Source: Clostridia bacterium
GTDB taxonomy: Bacteria; Bacillota; Clostridia; Oscillospirales; CAG-272
Assembly: GCA_017501545.1 (NCBI GenBank)
Contig: JAFVWS010000001.1
Location: forward strand, 29,004 to 93,003
Length of the DNA: 64,000 nucleotides
Reading direction: 5' to 3'
A program made the position numbers and the translations under genes. Each line of letters starts with the position of its first letter. The first letter of the stretch is position 1. A model generated the notes under the pieces. The model was not told where the DNA came from and did not search any database. It was given only the letters and a program-made list of their open reading frames with translations. Shown here piece after piece: positions 41,493 to 50,891 of this stretch.

Positions 41493-42428
41493 ATGGCAGC
41501 TATTACAGCAAAAATGGTTTCAGACCTCAGAACAAAAACAGGCTGTGGTATGATGGAGTGCAAAAAAGCACTTACAGAAGCAAATGGTGATTTCGACGAA
41601 GCGATTAAGGTTCTTCGTGAAAAGGGTCTTTCAGTTGCTGCTAAAAAGGCAGACAGAATTGCAGCTGAGGGTGTTGTAGATATTCTTGTTAATGATGACA
41701 ACACATCTGCAGTTATGATTGAGGTTAACGCTGAGACAGACTTCGTTGCTAAGAATGCAACATTCCTTGAGTTTGTTAAAAATGTTAACAAGACAATTCT
41801 TGCTACAAGACCAGCAAGCGTTGAAGAGCTTCTCTCAAAGCAATATATCGACACTGATATGACTGTTGAAGCAAAATTAAAGGATATGATTTTCACTATC
41901 GGTGAAAACATGAACATTCGTAGATTCCTCGTCGTTGATGGTGTTGTAAGCACATATATTCACGGTAAGGGTTCAACTGGTGTTATCGTTAACTTTGAAG
42001 TTGATGACTCAATTAAGAACACAGAGGGCTTTGCTGAGGTTGCAAAGAACATTGCACTTCAAGTTGCAGCTATGCCTGTTCTTTATTTAAATAAGGAATC
42101 AGTTCCTGAAAAGGATATTGAGGAAGAAAAGTCAATTATTCTTGCTCAGCTTAACAACGATCCTAAGAATGCTAACAAGCCACAACAAATTCTTGAAAAG
42201 ATGGTTATTGGTAAGCTTGGTAAGTTCTATGAAAAGAACTGCTTGCTTGAGCAAGCATACATCAAGGACGACAAGATCTCTGTTGGTGCATATGTAAATG
42301 CAGCAGCTAAAGAACTTGGTGGTAGCATCAAGGTTGTTGACTACAAGCTCTACGAAAAGGGCGAGGGCCTTGAAAAGAGAGAAGACGATTTCGCAGCTGA
42401 AATCGCAAAGATGGTTAACAAAGCTTAA
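41493..42428 (+). CDS. tsf: elongation factor Ts
   Basis: A 311-residue EF-Ts, nucleotide exchange factor of EF-Tu. The UBA-like N-terminus reads AKMVSDLRTKTGCGMMECKKALTEANGDFDEAI, followed by the core with EVNAETDFVAKN and HIALQVAA-type segment (KNIALQVAAMPVLYL). Acidic/basic linker and QTYIKD-like region (EQAYIKDDKISV) are in place. GGAGG precedes the ATG, 20 bases after rpsB. Confidence 0.98.
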   Translation: MAAITAKMVSDLRTKTGCGMMECKKALTEANGDFDEAIKVLREKGLSVAAKKADRIAAEGVVDILVNDDNTSAVMIEVNAETDFVAKNATFLEFVKNVNKTILATRPASVEELLSKQYIDTDMTVEAKLKDMIFTIGENMNIRRFLVVDGVVSTYIHGKGSTGVIVNFEVDDSIKNTEGFAEVAKNIALQVAAMPVLYLNKESVPEKDIEEEKSIILAQLNNDPKNANKPQQILEKMVIGKLGKFYEKNCLLEQAYIKDDKISVGAYVNAAAKELGGSIKVVDYKLYEKGEGLEKREDDFAAEIAKMVNKA

Positions 42429-42435
42429 CAAAATT

Positions 42436-42467
42436 AAAAACCGAAGGCATTTGCCTTCGGTTTTTTT
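42436..42467. terminator. bidirectional terminator after tsf
   Basis: A perfect 14-bp stem (42436-42449 with 42452-42465), A and T flanks. It also serves the convergent membrane protein. Confidence 0.92.
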
Positions 42468-43083
42468 ATTTAAATATTTTATCGTACTTTTTATTTGCGT
42501 TTTCGTTATTATATAGTACTTTGTTAATTAAATATAGAACGGTTGATATAAACGCAAATGATAATAGATAAATAGCAATAACAATTAAAAGCTTATGACC
42601 GTGACCATAGTTGCCAAAATGAAGTGTGATTATAAAATATACGATACCAAACAAGATAAAATAAATTGTGCTTTTTAATAAAAAGCTTTTGATTTTAACG
42701 AAATAATGAACAATGCTTACTGCGAATGATAAAACAAAAAGTAAAAGTATTGTCCAAATGTTCCAAATGTTTTTAAGAGCCAATGTAGATAGGTTTATGC
42801 TTAAAAATAAGAAAGTATAGATGTTTGATGCATAGTATAAAAGCATCATTTTTTTGGGGAAATATTGTTTCTTGTGCTTATAGCAAATTACAACGATTAT
42901 AGTTGAAATTATCGCAGATAGTACCATTGATACAATATAAGTGATAAAGTTGACCCCCATATTAGGCAAGGTATTTTCAGAGCCTATAAACAATATTTCA
43001 AAAAAAGAATTTATAAATAAGGAAAGGATAGTAAAAATCAATGAAGCATTAAAAACAAATGGATAAAATATTCGATTTTTCAT
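42466..43083 (-). CDS. six-helix membrane protein, unknown
   Basis: A 205-residue polytopic membrane protein with about six helices, loops of basic residues (CYKHKKQYFPKKMM) and no soluble domain. I do not recognise a family. AAGGAGGTG precedes the ATG at 43083. It is convergent with tsf and stands alone. Confidence 0.7.
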   Translation of the reverse strand: MKNRIFYPFVFNASLIFTILSLFINSFFEILFIGSENTLPNMGVNFITYIVSMVLSAIISTIIVVICYKHKKQYFPKKMMLLYYASNIYTFLFLSINLSTLALKNIWNIWTILLLFVLSFAVSIVHYFVKIKSFLLKSTIYFILFGIVYFIITLHFGNYGHGHKLLIVIAIYLLSFAFISTVLYLINKVLYNNENANKKYDKIFK

Positions 43084-43187
43084 ACAATCACCTCCTTATT
43101 TCTTAATCTAAGATAGCATAAAATTAAAATATTTTCAAGCCCTTTTAATAAAAAGTTAATTTATGCATAAAAAATGAATATTTTCAC

Positions 43188-43216
43188 TTGACTTTATATT
43201 ATAAAAAATATATAAT
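43188..43216 (+). promoter_or_regulatory. promoter of the nusB-recN gene run
   Basis: TTGACT (43188-43193), 17-bp spacer, TATAAT (43211-43216). Confidence 0.82.
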
Positions 43217-43249
43217 TAATACATCAAATATTATATTGAGGAACATAAA

Positions 43250-43660
43250 ATGTTAGGTAAAAGAAAAGTAAGAAAAAATGTATTTGAATTAGTATTTGGC
43301 TATGAATTTAATAAAGAAGAGTCAGCAGATGAGTACTATCTTCGCGCATATGACAATTTTATTTGTCAAGATGATGAAGAACAGACAGTAAAAAATGAAT
43401 TTTTTGGCATCTGTGATAACATTTCTGATATTGACTCAATCATTTCAGAATATCTTAACAGCTGGAAGCTTTCACGTCTTTCAAAGGTTACTGCAACAAT
43501 TCTTAGAATTAGCGTTTATGAAATGAAGTATTTAAATTTACCAGCTGCCATCTCAATAAATGAAGCTGTTGAGTTAGCAAAAGAATATGCAGAAGATGGT
43601 GCAGCATCATTTATCAATGGTGTACTAAATAATGCTGCTAAAAATATTTGCAAAAAATGA
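43250..43660 (+). CDS. nusB: transcription antitermination factor NusB
   Basis: A 136-residue all-helical NusB: KVRKNVFELVFGYEF, LNSWKLSRLSKVTATILRISVYEMKYL, ISINEAVELAKEYAEDGAASFINGVLN. NusB with NusE (S10) binds boxA of rRNA leaders and prevents premature termination. GAGGAAC precedes the ATG. It starts a tight seven- or eight-gene run; the next gene overlaps by four bases. Confidence 0.95.
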   Translation: MLGKRKVRKNVFELVFGYEFNKEESADEYYLRAYDNFICQDDEEQTVKNEFFGICDNISDIDSIISEYLNSWKLSRLSKVTATILRISVYEMKYLNLPAAISINEAVELAKEYAEDGAASFINGVLNNAAKNICKK

Positions 43661-44607
43661 AGAAAAAGGTATATTTAGGCATAGATACGAGTAATTATAC
43701 AACCTCATGTGCTATTTGTGACGAAAATGGCATTATACTTGATAATTACAAGATACTTTTACCCGTAAAGCAAGGTGAAAACGGTTTACGACAAAGTGAT
43801 GCAGTCTTTGCACACGTTAAAAATTTTCAAATAATAGCATCTAAAATTAAGGAAAAGCACGCAGAGTATGATTATGTTGCAGTTGGGTATTCAAAGTACC
43901 CAAGAGACGTTGAAGGATCATATATGCCGTGCTTTCTTGTAGGTAGAGCACTCGCAGAAATGATAAGTGCTTTATATTCAATTGATATTTTTGAATTTTC
44001 TCATCAAAAGGGACACGTTCAAGCTGCAATATATTCATCAAATACAGAAATTGATGATAGCTTTATTGCATTTCACGTTTCTGGTGGAACCACTGAGATA
44101 TTATTTGTTGAGCCTTATTTGAATGATTATAAAATATCTCAAATAGGCGGAAGTATTGACTTGCACGCAGGACAAGCGATTGATAGAATCGGCGTTAAAA
44201 TAGGCCTAAATTTTCCTTGTGGCAGGGAAATGGAATCTCTTGCACTCGAAAATAAGTCGAAGGTTCCTTCTGCGAAAATTAACGTTAATGGTTTTGACTG
44301 CAATTTATCAGGACTTGAAAATTTAGCTACGAAGCTATTTGAAGAAACAAAGAACAATTCTTTAGTTTGTTCCTATGTTTTTGAATTTATATCTAAAACT
44401 CTAATTAAATTAACTGAAAACCTAAGAATAAAGTACCCTGAATGTAAAATTGTTTACGCAGGTGGGGTAATGAGCAATAAAATTATTCAAAATAATCTTG
44501 GCAATAAGTTTAAAAATGTTTTCTTTGCCGAGCCTCTTTATAGCTCTGACAATGCTGCTGGTATAGCGCTTTTGACAAGAAAGCAATTTTTAGGAAAGGA
44601 GCAATAA
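43657..44607 (+). CDS. TsaD-like (Kae1/M22 family) protein
   Basis: A 316-residue ASKHA-fold protein related to TsaD, the catalytic subunit for the t6A37 tRNA modification. Visible are LGIDTSNYTTS, the metal-binding HQKGH (His116, His120), VSGGTTEI and YAGGVMSN. However, GGSIDLHAGQAIDRIG and FPCGREMESLA differ from canonical TsaD, and the protein is shorter than usual. This looks like the paralogue often found between nusB and xseA in Clostridia and labelled O-sialoglycoprotein endopeptidase. Whether it can do t6A chemistry is open. The start at 43657 overlaps nusB (ATGA). Confidence 0.78.
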   Translation: MKKKVYLGIDTSNYTTSCAICDENGIILDNYKILLPVKQGENGLRQSDAVFAHVKNFQIIASKIKEKHAEYDYVAVGYSKYPRDVEGSYMPCFLVGRALAEMISALYSIDIFEFSHQKGHVQAAIYSSNTEIDDSFIAFHVSGGTTEILFVEPYLNDYKISQIGGSIDLHAGQAIDRIGVKIGLNFPCGREMESLALENKSKVPSAKINVNGFDCNLSGLENLATKLFEETKNNSLVCSYVFEFISKTLIKLTENLRIKYPECKIVYAGGVMSNKIIQNNLGNKFKNVFFAEPLYSSDNAAGIALLTRKQFLGKEQ

Positions 44608-45851
44608 TGGAATATATTTTTGATGATTATGGAAATGAACTATTACCAGTTCCTAAGACTGTTTCTCAAGTAAATGAATATATTAAGTATTTAATTGAAG
44701 AAGAAGTAATGCTTCAAGATATATACGTTAGTGGTGAGGTTTCCAACTTTAAAAAACACAGCTCCGGACACTACTATTTTACTTTGAAGGATAAATCATC
44801 AGAAATTAAAGCAATAATGTTCCGTTCGTACGTTCAAAAGGTTAAGTTCAAGATCGAAAACGGTTTGAAGGCTGTTGTACATGCAAGAATTAGTGTCTTT
44901 GAGCAAGCTGGTATTTATCAATTATATGTAAATTCAATAGAGCCAGAAGGAATTGGTTCCTTAAATTTAGCTTATGAGCAACTAAAGGAAAGGCTATTTA
45001 AAGAAGGGCTGTTTGACGATAAATATAAAAAGCCTTTACCTAAATTCCCACTTAAAATAGGCGTAATTACTTCGCCAACTGGTGCAGCAATTAAAGACAT
45101 AATCAACGTTGCAACTCGTAGGTTTCCCTTAGCATCAATAATTCTATATCCATCCTTGGTGCAAGGAGAAGATGCGCCAAATGAACTTATAAGTGGTATT
45201 GATTACTTTAATATTACAAACAGTGTTGACGTTATTATTATTGGACGTGGTGGAGGCTCAATTGAAGATCTTTGGGCGTTCAACGACGAAACACTTGCAA
45301 GAACAATTTTTGGGTCTAAAATCCCCGTTATTTCAGGTGTAGGACATGAAATTGACTTTACAATTTGTGACTTTGTCGCTGATGTAAGAGCAGCCACTCC
45401 ATCAGCTGCAGCGGAGCTTGCCACTCCTAACCTTGAGGAGTCTATTTCTAAGATTAACTCCTTCAAATCACGTTCAATTTCGGTGCTTCAAGCGAAAATT
45501 ATTGAATCCAAATCCAGACTTAATTCAATTTGTTCTATGAAGGTTTTAAAAAAGCCTGAAACTATCTTAGAAATTCCAAAAATTAAGATAGAAAACATTA
45601 AATCCGACTTAGTTAATTCAATAAAGAATAGAATTAGTTCTACTAAATCCACGTTTACTAACACTGTATCAAAAATTAATGCTTTGAATCCACTAAGTGT
45701 TTTAACTCGTGGCTTTTCAGTAGTAAGTAATTCAAGCGGTGCTGTAGTAAAGAGCATTAAGCAAGTAAGCATTAATTCTGAAATCAATATAAAGTTAAGT
45801 GACGGAGCTATAAAGGCTTCCGTTATTTCCAAAGAAAGGACTGATAAATAA
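44607..45851 (+). CDS. xseA: exodeoxyribonuclease VII large subunit
   Basis: A 414-residue XseA: N-terminal OB-fold (LQDIYVSGEVSNFKKHSSGHYYFTLKD), the catalytic domain (IGVITSPTGAAIKDI, IIIGRGGGSIEDLWAFNDE, GVGHEIDFTICDFVADVRAATPSAAAE), then long coiled-coil helices. With XseB it degrades single-stranded DNA from both ends. It shares a base with the preceding stop (TAATG) and likewise with xseB. Confidence 0.96.
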   Translation: MEYIFDDYGNELLPVPKTVSQVNEYIKYLIEEEVMLQDIYVSGEVSNFKKHSSGHYYFTLKDKSSEIKAIMFRSYVQKVKFKIENGLKAVVHARISVFEQAGIYQLYVNSIEPEGIGSLNLAYEQLKERLFKEGLFDDKYKKPLPKFPLKIGVITSPTGAAIKDIINVATRRFPLASIILYPSLVQGEDAPNELISGIDYFNITNSVDVIIIGRGGGSIEDLWAFNDETLARTIFGSKIPVISGVGHEIDFTICDFVADVRAATPSAAAELATPNLEESISKINSFKSRSISVLQAKIIESKSRLNSICSMKVLKKPETILEIPKIKIENIKSDLVNSIKNRISSTKSTFTNTVSKINALNPLSVLTRGFSVVSNSSGAVVKSIKQVSINSEINIKLSDGAIKASVISKERTDK

Positions 45852-46084
45852 TGGCAAAAAAAGAGTTATCCTTTGAAGAAGCAATGGTAAGGCTTGAAGA
45901 AATCGTTGACTCACTTGAAAGTGGTGAATTTTCACTTGAAGAATCGCTGAAGCTGTACGAAGAGGGCGTTAAGCTCATCAATATTTGTAATTCAAAAATT
46001 GAAAAGGTTGAAGCATCAGTCAAAATACTTCTGAATAAAGATGGCGAACTACTCGAGGAGGACTTTGTTGCAAGTGAGAACTGA
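45851..46084 (+). CDS. xseB: exodeoxyribonuclease VII small subunit
   Basis: A 77-residue XseB with the classical pattern LSFEEAMVRLEEIVDSLESGEFSLEESLKLYEEGVKLI. It packs along the coiled-coil of XseA. The stop lies inside the 5' end of ispA, so translation is coupled. Confidence 0.95.
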   Translation: MAKKELSFEEAMVRLEEIVDSLESGEFSLEESLKLYEEGVKLINICNSKIEKVEASVKILLNKDGELLEEDFVASEN

Positions 46085-46976
46085 TTTTGAAAATATTCTT
46101 ACTTCAAGCGCACAAATCATAGAAAACGAGCTTAAGAGCTATCTAAATGTAGAAAATAGCAATGGTTTAAATGAAATAATGGGCTACAGTCTTTTATCAA
46201 ACGGAAAAAGAATTAGACCGTTTATAGTTATTGAGGCTTACAAGCTATTTTCTAAAAGTACTGATATCAAACCTGCCATTCCATATGCATGTGCACTTGA
46301 AATGATTCATACTTATTCACTGATTCATGATGACCTACCTTGTATGGATAATGACGATTTTAGGCGTGGAAAGCCAACAAATCATATGGTTTATGGCGAA
46401 GACATGGCTTTACTTGCTGGTGATGCACTGCTTACTTACGCGTTTGAGGTGCTGGCAAACAACAATTACGTTAGTGATAAGAGCGTTAGGCTTGCAACTA
46501 TAGCACTTTCAAAATATTCTGGCTTTGCTGGAATGGCTGGTGGCCAAATGATTGACCTTAACATCCAAAAAAAGCCGTTAACTTATGAAGAAATTAAAAA
46601 TATGCATGCTTTAAAAACAGCAGCACTTATAAAATGTGCGCTTGTTCTTGGATATTTAGCTGCTGATGATGCACCAAAAGCAGAAATAGTTTCTGACTTA
46701 GAAAAATTTGCTCAAAATATAGGCATTGCTTTTCAAATAAGAGATGATATTTTAGATAAAATATCTAATAGCGATACTCTTGGAAAGCCTGTTGGCTCTG
46801 ACGAAAAGAACCAAAAGACGACATCTTTATCATTTTTGAGCCTAAGTGACGCCGAAGCAGAGGTTAAATGCCTAACAAACGAAGCAATTAATACAATTAT
46901 TAAATATTATGAAGGCTATAATGGCGAGCAAACATTAATTGAGCTTGCAAATTATATGATTAATCGACAAAAATGA
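46068..46976 (+). CDS. ispA: polyprenyl (farnesyl/geranyl) diphosphate synthase
   Basis: A trans-prenyltransferase of about 302 residues. The two aspartate-rich motifs are DDLPCMDND (first) and RDDILD (second), and GKRIRP and GGQMIDL are also present. It condenses isopentenyl units to C15 diphosphate for undecaprenyl and menaquinone routes. The start is ambiguous: AGGAGG at 46056-46061 sits 6 bases before a TTG at 46068, which I chose; a GTG at 46074 is also possible. The region overlaps the end of xseB. The expected next gene dxs is absent. Confidence 0.92.
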   Translation: MQVRTDFENILTSSAQIIENELKSYLNVENSNGLNEIMGYSLLSNGKRIRPFIVIEAYKLFSKSTDIKPAIPYACALEMIHTYSLIHDDLPCMDNDDFRRGKPTNHMVYGEDMALLAGDALLTYAFEVLANNNYVSDKSVRLATIALSKYSGFAGMAGGQMIDLNIQKKPLTYEEIKNMHALKTAALIKCALVLGYLAADDAPKAEIVSDLEKFAQNIGIAFQIRDDILDKISNSDTLGKPVGSDEKNQKTTSLSFLSLSDAEAEVKCLTNEAINTIIKYYEGYNGEQTLIELANYMINRQK

Positions 46977-47746
46977 GAGCTGATTTATATTTGTTCACCA
47001 GCGGGCACACAAAAAGCAGACAAAAGGCGAAATCTTTAATTGAAAATTCCTGTGTTAAAATCGATAACATGAATATAACAAAGCCTTCTTTTGAGGTTGA
47101 TGACACGATTGAGCACTCTGTTGAAATAGTAGATAGCTGCTTGTATGTTTCTCGTGGTGGTTTAAAATTGGAAGCTATAATTAAGCACGAAAGCATTGAT
47201 GTTAAAAACAAGGTTTGCTTAGATATTGGTGCTTCAACAGGTGGTTTTACTGACTGCTTATTACAAAATGGCGCTAAGCTTGTTTACGCAGTCGACTCTG
47301 GCACAAACCAACTCGATTTAAAGCTTAAAAATAATGATAAAGTAATTAGCATTGAAGGCTTTAATGCCAGAAATATTACTTTTGATGTTCTTAACAATAA
47401 GCCTGATATTGTAACTATTGATGTGTCTTTCATTTCTCAAACTCTTATTATGCCCTCAGCTCTTGATTTACTTGATGATGAAGGCATATATTTAAGCCTA
47501 ATTAAGCCTCAATTTGAGGTGGGTAAGGCAAATATAGGTAAGGGTGGAATTGTAAAAGATAAAATTGCACGAAAAAATGCTATTTTACGTGTTATTGAAT
47601 GTGCAAAATCAAAAGGCTTCAATTGTACATCATTAATTAAATCTCCAATATTCGGTGGAGATGGAAATATAGAATACATGGCAGTATTCAAAAAATGCAA
47701 TAATTCTATATCTGATGAAGAAATTAAAAAAATAATAAATAGCTGA
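46973..47746 (+). CDS. tlyA: TlyA family rRNA methyltransferase / hemolysin-like
   Basis: A 257-residue protein with an N-terminal S4 domain (MRADLYLFTSGHTKSRQKAKSLIE) and an FtsJ-type methyltransferase domain (VCLDIGASTGGFTDCLLQNGA, TIDVSFIS, LIKPQFEVGK). TlyA 2'-O-methylates rRNA; the hemolysin name is historical. It overlaps ispA by four bases. Confidence 0.92.
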   Translation: MRADLYLFTSGHTKSRQKAKSLIENSCVKIDNMNITKPSFEVDDTIEHSVEIVDSCLYVSRGGLKLEAIIKHESIDVKNKVCLDIGASTGGFTDCLLQNGAKLVYAVDSGTNQLDLKLKNNDKVISIEGFNARNITFDVLNNKPDIVTIDVSFISQTLIMPSALDLLDDEGIYLSLIKPQFEVGKANIGKGGIVKDKIARKNAILRVIECAKSKGFNCTSLIKSPIFGGDGNIEYMAVFKKCNNSISDEEIKKIINS

Positions 47747-47756
47747 TGAGGAAAAA

Positions 47757-48203
47757 ATGAAATCTAAAAGACAAGAAAAAATACTCGAAATTATTTCAAG
47801 CAAAAATGTTGAAACTCAAGAAGAGCTTATAAATGAATTAAGAAATGCTGGATATATTACAACGCAAGCCACTGCCTCACGTGATATTAGACAGCTTAAG
47901 CTTGTAAAGGTTCTTGCTAATGGAACTTATAAGTATGTAGCACCTAAATCTGAAATTGAAAACTCAGGAAAATATAGTCAGGCGTTGTTTGCAGCAATTC
48001 TTGATATTCAATATGCGTTAAATAACGTAGTTATTAAGACAAATCCTGGTCTTGCTCAAGCAGTTGCAGCTGGAATTGACGCTTTACATGATGCTGATGT
48101 CCTTGGCTCAGTTGCGGGTGATGACTGCATTATATTAGTTGTTAAATCCGAGGAAGCTAGCAAAAAAATTATTGAAAAAATAAGACAAATTGCAGAAAAA
48201 TAG
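47757..48203 (+). CDS. argR: arginine repressor ArgR
   Basis: A 148-residue ArgR/AhrC: N-terminal winged helix (RQEKILEIISSKNVETQEELINELRNAGY, then TTQATASRDIRQLKLVKV) and C-terminal oligomerisation and arginine-binding domain (GLAQAVAAGIDAL, LGSVAGDDCIILVVKSEE). It represses arginine synthesis genes when arginine is high. Position between tlyA and recN is conserved in Firmicutes. Confidence 0.96.
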   Translation: MKSKRQEKILEIISSKNVETQEELINELRNAGYITTQATASRDIRQLKLVKVLANGTYKYVAPKSEIENSGKYSQALFAAILDIQYALNNVVIKTNPGLAQAVAAGIDALHDADVLGSVAGDDCIILVVKSEEASKKIIEKIRQIAEK

Positions 48204-48218
48204 ACAAGAGGACATAAA

Positions 48219-49925
48219 ATGCTTGATATTTTACATATTGAAAATATTGCAGTAGTCAAAAACATTGACATCGAATTTGATAGCGAGTTTAGCATATTAA
48301 CTGGTGAAACTGGTGCGGGTAAGTCAGTTATTATCGATGCCATCAGTATGATTATCGGAGGAAAAATATCTAAGGAAATTATTCGACACGGAGAAGAACG
48401 TGCCGTTGTTTCTGCATTTTTCTCTAACGTTTGTGATAAGGTTTATGACTTATGTGATGAATTTGGTATAGAATATGACAAGGGCGATGCATTTACATTA
48501 TACCGTTCATATAATTTAGATGGCAAAAATATTATTAAAATTAATTCACGACCTGCAACTCTTGCTCAATTGAAGCAAATAGGCTCACTTTTAATTTCAA
48601 TTCATGGTCAAAATGAGAATCAAACCTTTATTGACAAGTCAAATCATATTGAAATTCTTGATGAATTTTGTAGCTTGCAACCAACTATTCAAGAATATTT
48701 TAATTTTTATCGTCAACTAAATCAAAAGAAAAGCGAAATATCATCATTGCTTGAGGAAAATAAAAAGACCGAGACAATGGTTGATTTATATAAATTTCAG
48801 ATTAAAGAAATACAATCAGCAAAGCTTACAGACCCTAAAGAGGAAGAAAAGCTTACAATATTAAGAAACAAGCTTAAAAGTGCTGAAAAAATCATTAAAT
48901 CCTCTAATAACGTATACAAGCTTTTATATAAAAATGAAAGTGGTATAAGTGCATCTGTACTTATAGAAAAGGCAATTGATTCACTAAACAAAATCTGTGA
49001 CATTGACCCACAAATCAATGATATGCTGATAAAGCTTAAGGATTTCAAATCCGAAATCATTGATATAGCTGAAACAACCTATGATTTAGGACAAATTGAT
49101 GGAATAGATGAGCCTGAAAAACAGCTCGATGCTATTGAGGATAGATTGAATCTAATATCAAGACTACAAAAGAAATACGGCTCGACGGTTGAAGAAATAA
49201 TTGCGTATAAGGAAGAATGCGAGCAAAAGCTAAAAAATCTTGAAAATGGTGAACTAAAGCTTGAAGCCTTAAAAAAGGAATATAAGTCTATTTTTGCTGA
49301 GGCGTGTAAAATTGCCGACCAAATCCACCAAAAGCGCGAAAATGGCGCATATGAGCTTGCTAATTTAGTTAAGGACTCATTATTATTCCTTGATATGCCT
49401 AAGGTTGAGTTTGAAATTTCTGTTAAGGCGGTTAAAAGAGATTCAAATCCTGTATTAAGCCAATTAGGCTATGACGACGTTGAGTTTATGATCGCAACTA
49501 ATGCTGGCGAAAAGCTCTTACAAATGAGCAAAATTGCTTCAGGTGGTGAGCTTGCAAGAATTATGCTTGCTATTAAAAGCACGCTTTCTAATAAAAATAA
49601 TGCACAAACAATCATTTTTGACGAAATAGATACTGGCGTATCTGGCAGTACCTCACAAAAAATTGGAATAAAGCTTGCCAAAATCTCTAAAAACGTTCAA
49701 ACAATTTGCGTAACTCACTCTGCACAAATTGCATCACTATCAAATAATCACTTTTTAATTAAGAAGAATGAGGTTGATGGTAGAGCACAAACTGAGGTTA
49801 AGCTTTTAAATGAAAGCGAAAGAATTAATGAAATTGCGCGTATTATAGGCGGTATTGATTTAACCGAAAAACAATATGATGCAGCAAGAGACTTAATAGC
49901 ACAATCGAAAGCTCTTTTAAGCTGA
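48219..49925 (+). CDS. recN: DNA repair protein RecN
   Basis: A 568-residue SMC-like ATPase. Walker A GETGAGKS is near residue 30, long coiled-coils cover about 150-370, and the C-terminal half has the ASGGELARIMLAIK signature and TIIFDEIDTGVSG Walker B. RecN acts early at double-strand breaks. In many relatives spoIVB and spo0A follow recN; here murB follows after 54 bases. Confidence 0.96.
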   Translation: MLDILHIENIAVVKNIDIEFDSEFSILTGETGAGKSVIIDAISMIIGGKISKEIIRHGEERAVVSAFFSNVCDKVYDLCDEFGIEYDKGDAFTLYRSYNLDGKNIIKINSRPATLAQLKQIGSLLISIHGQNENQTFIDKSNHIEILDEFCSLQPTIQEYFNFYRQLNQKKSEISSLLEENKKTETMVDLYKFQIKEIQSAKLTDPKEEEKLTILRNKLKSAEKIIKSSNNVYKLLYKNESGISASVLIEKAIDSLNKICDIDPQINDMLIKLKDFKSEIIDIAETTYDLGQIDGIDEPEKQLDAIEDRLNLISRLQKKYGSTVEEIIAYKEECEQKLKNLENGELKLEALKKEYKSIFAEACKIADQIHQKRENGAYELANLVKDSLLFLDMPKVEFEISVKAVKRDSNPVLSQLGYDDVEFMIATNAGEKLLQMSKIASGGELARIMLAIKSTLSNKNNAQTIIFDEIDTGVSGSTSQKIGIKLAKISKNVQTICVTHSAQIASLSNNHFLIKKNEVDGRAQTEVKLLNESERINEIARIIGGIDLTEKQYDAARDLIAQSKALLS

Positions 49926-49979
49926 TTATTAAACAAAAAACAATTATTACATATACTGTTATGACAGGAGGTGTATTAA

Positions 49980-50882
49980 TTGGATTTTAGGCCTTTAATA
50001 AATTTATGCGAATCAACTAACACAAAATATCATATCAACGGAAAAACAGCCCCTCTTACGTCTATTAGAGTAGGAAATACTGCAAAGCTAATTGTTTTTC
50101 CAACCGAAATGCACGTTTTTTGTCAAATAATTGATAATATATTAACAAATAATTACAAGTACGTAATATTAGGTAATGGTACTAATTCATATTTTTGTGA
50201 TGTATACGATGGCGTAGTTGTGGTTACAAACGGGATAGATACTGTATTAGTTTCTGAAAACGATATGATTGCAACCTGTGGTGCATCGCTTAAAAACTGT
50301 GCTAATAATGCACTGTGTCATTCATTAGCTGGACTTGAGTTTGCATATGGAATACCAGGTACCATAGGTGGTGCACTCTACATGAATGCCGAGGCATTCG
50401 GCTCAACCATAGGTCAATTTGTCCTTAAAAGCGTTGTATATGACACTTTGACAAGGCAAATTTCTGAGTTAAGCTCGAATGAATCTCATTTATTTGGAAA
50501 AAAATGCTCAATCTTTTCGGCGAAGAGATACATATTGTTAGAAACTACGCTTAGACTTATTCCTTCAACCTTTGATTTTGTAAAAAACAAAACCTGTGAG
50601 CTTCTAAAGAAACGAAACAGCTCCCAGCCACTCGATATGCCAAGTGCTGGAAGCGCATTTAAACGTAATGGTAATTATTATGTATCAAAATTAATCGATG
50701 AGGCGGGCTTGAAGGGATTTAGAATCGGCGGAGCAGAGGTATCAAAAAAGCATGCTGGTTTTATTGTGAATTCTTCAGGCGCTACTGCAAATGATATTAA
50801 CAAATTAATCGAATATATCAAACACAAAATTTACGATAAGTATCAAATAAAATTAATAGAAGAAATTATATACATAGAATAG
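49980..50882 (+). CDS. murB: UDP-N-acetylenolpyruvoylglucosamine reductase (MurB)
   Basis: A 300-residue FAD enzyme that reduces the MurA product to UDP-MurNAc. FAD-binding segments are LGNGTNSYF and GIPGTIGGALYMNAEAFG; the catalytic Ser is in SAGSAFKR and the C-terminal Glu in LIEEIIYIE. The start codon is TTG at 49980, six bases behind AGGAGGTG. Neighbours whiA and dnaE follow on the same strand, without the usual rapZ and yvcK between. Confidence 0.95.
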   Translation: MDFRPLINLCESTNTKYHINGKTAPLTSIRVGNTAKLIVFPTEMHVFCQIIDNILTNNYKYVILGNGTNSYFCDVYDGVVVVTNGIDTVLVSENDMIATCGASLKNCANNALCHSLAGLEFAYGIPGTIGGALYMNAEAFGSTIGQFVLKSVVYDTLTRQISELSSNESHLFGKKCSIFSAKRYILLETTLRLIPSTFDFVKNKTCELLKKRNSSQPLDMPSAGSAFKRNGNYYVSKLIDEAGLKGFRIGGAEVSKKHAGFIVNSSGATANDINKLIEYIKHKIYDKYQIKLIEEIIYIE

Positions 50883-50891
50883 GAAAAAATA

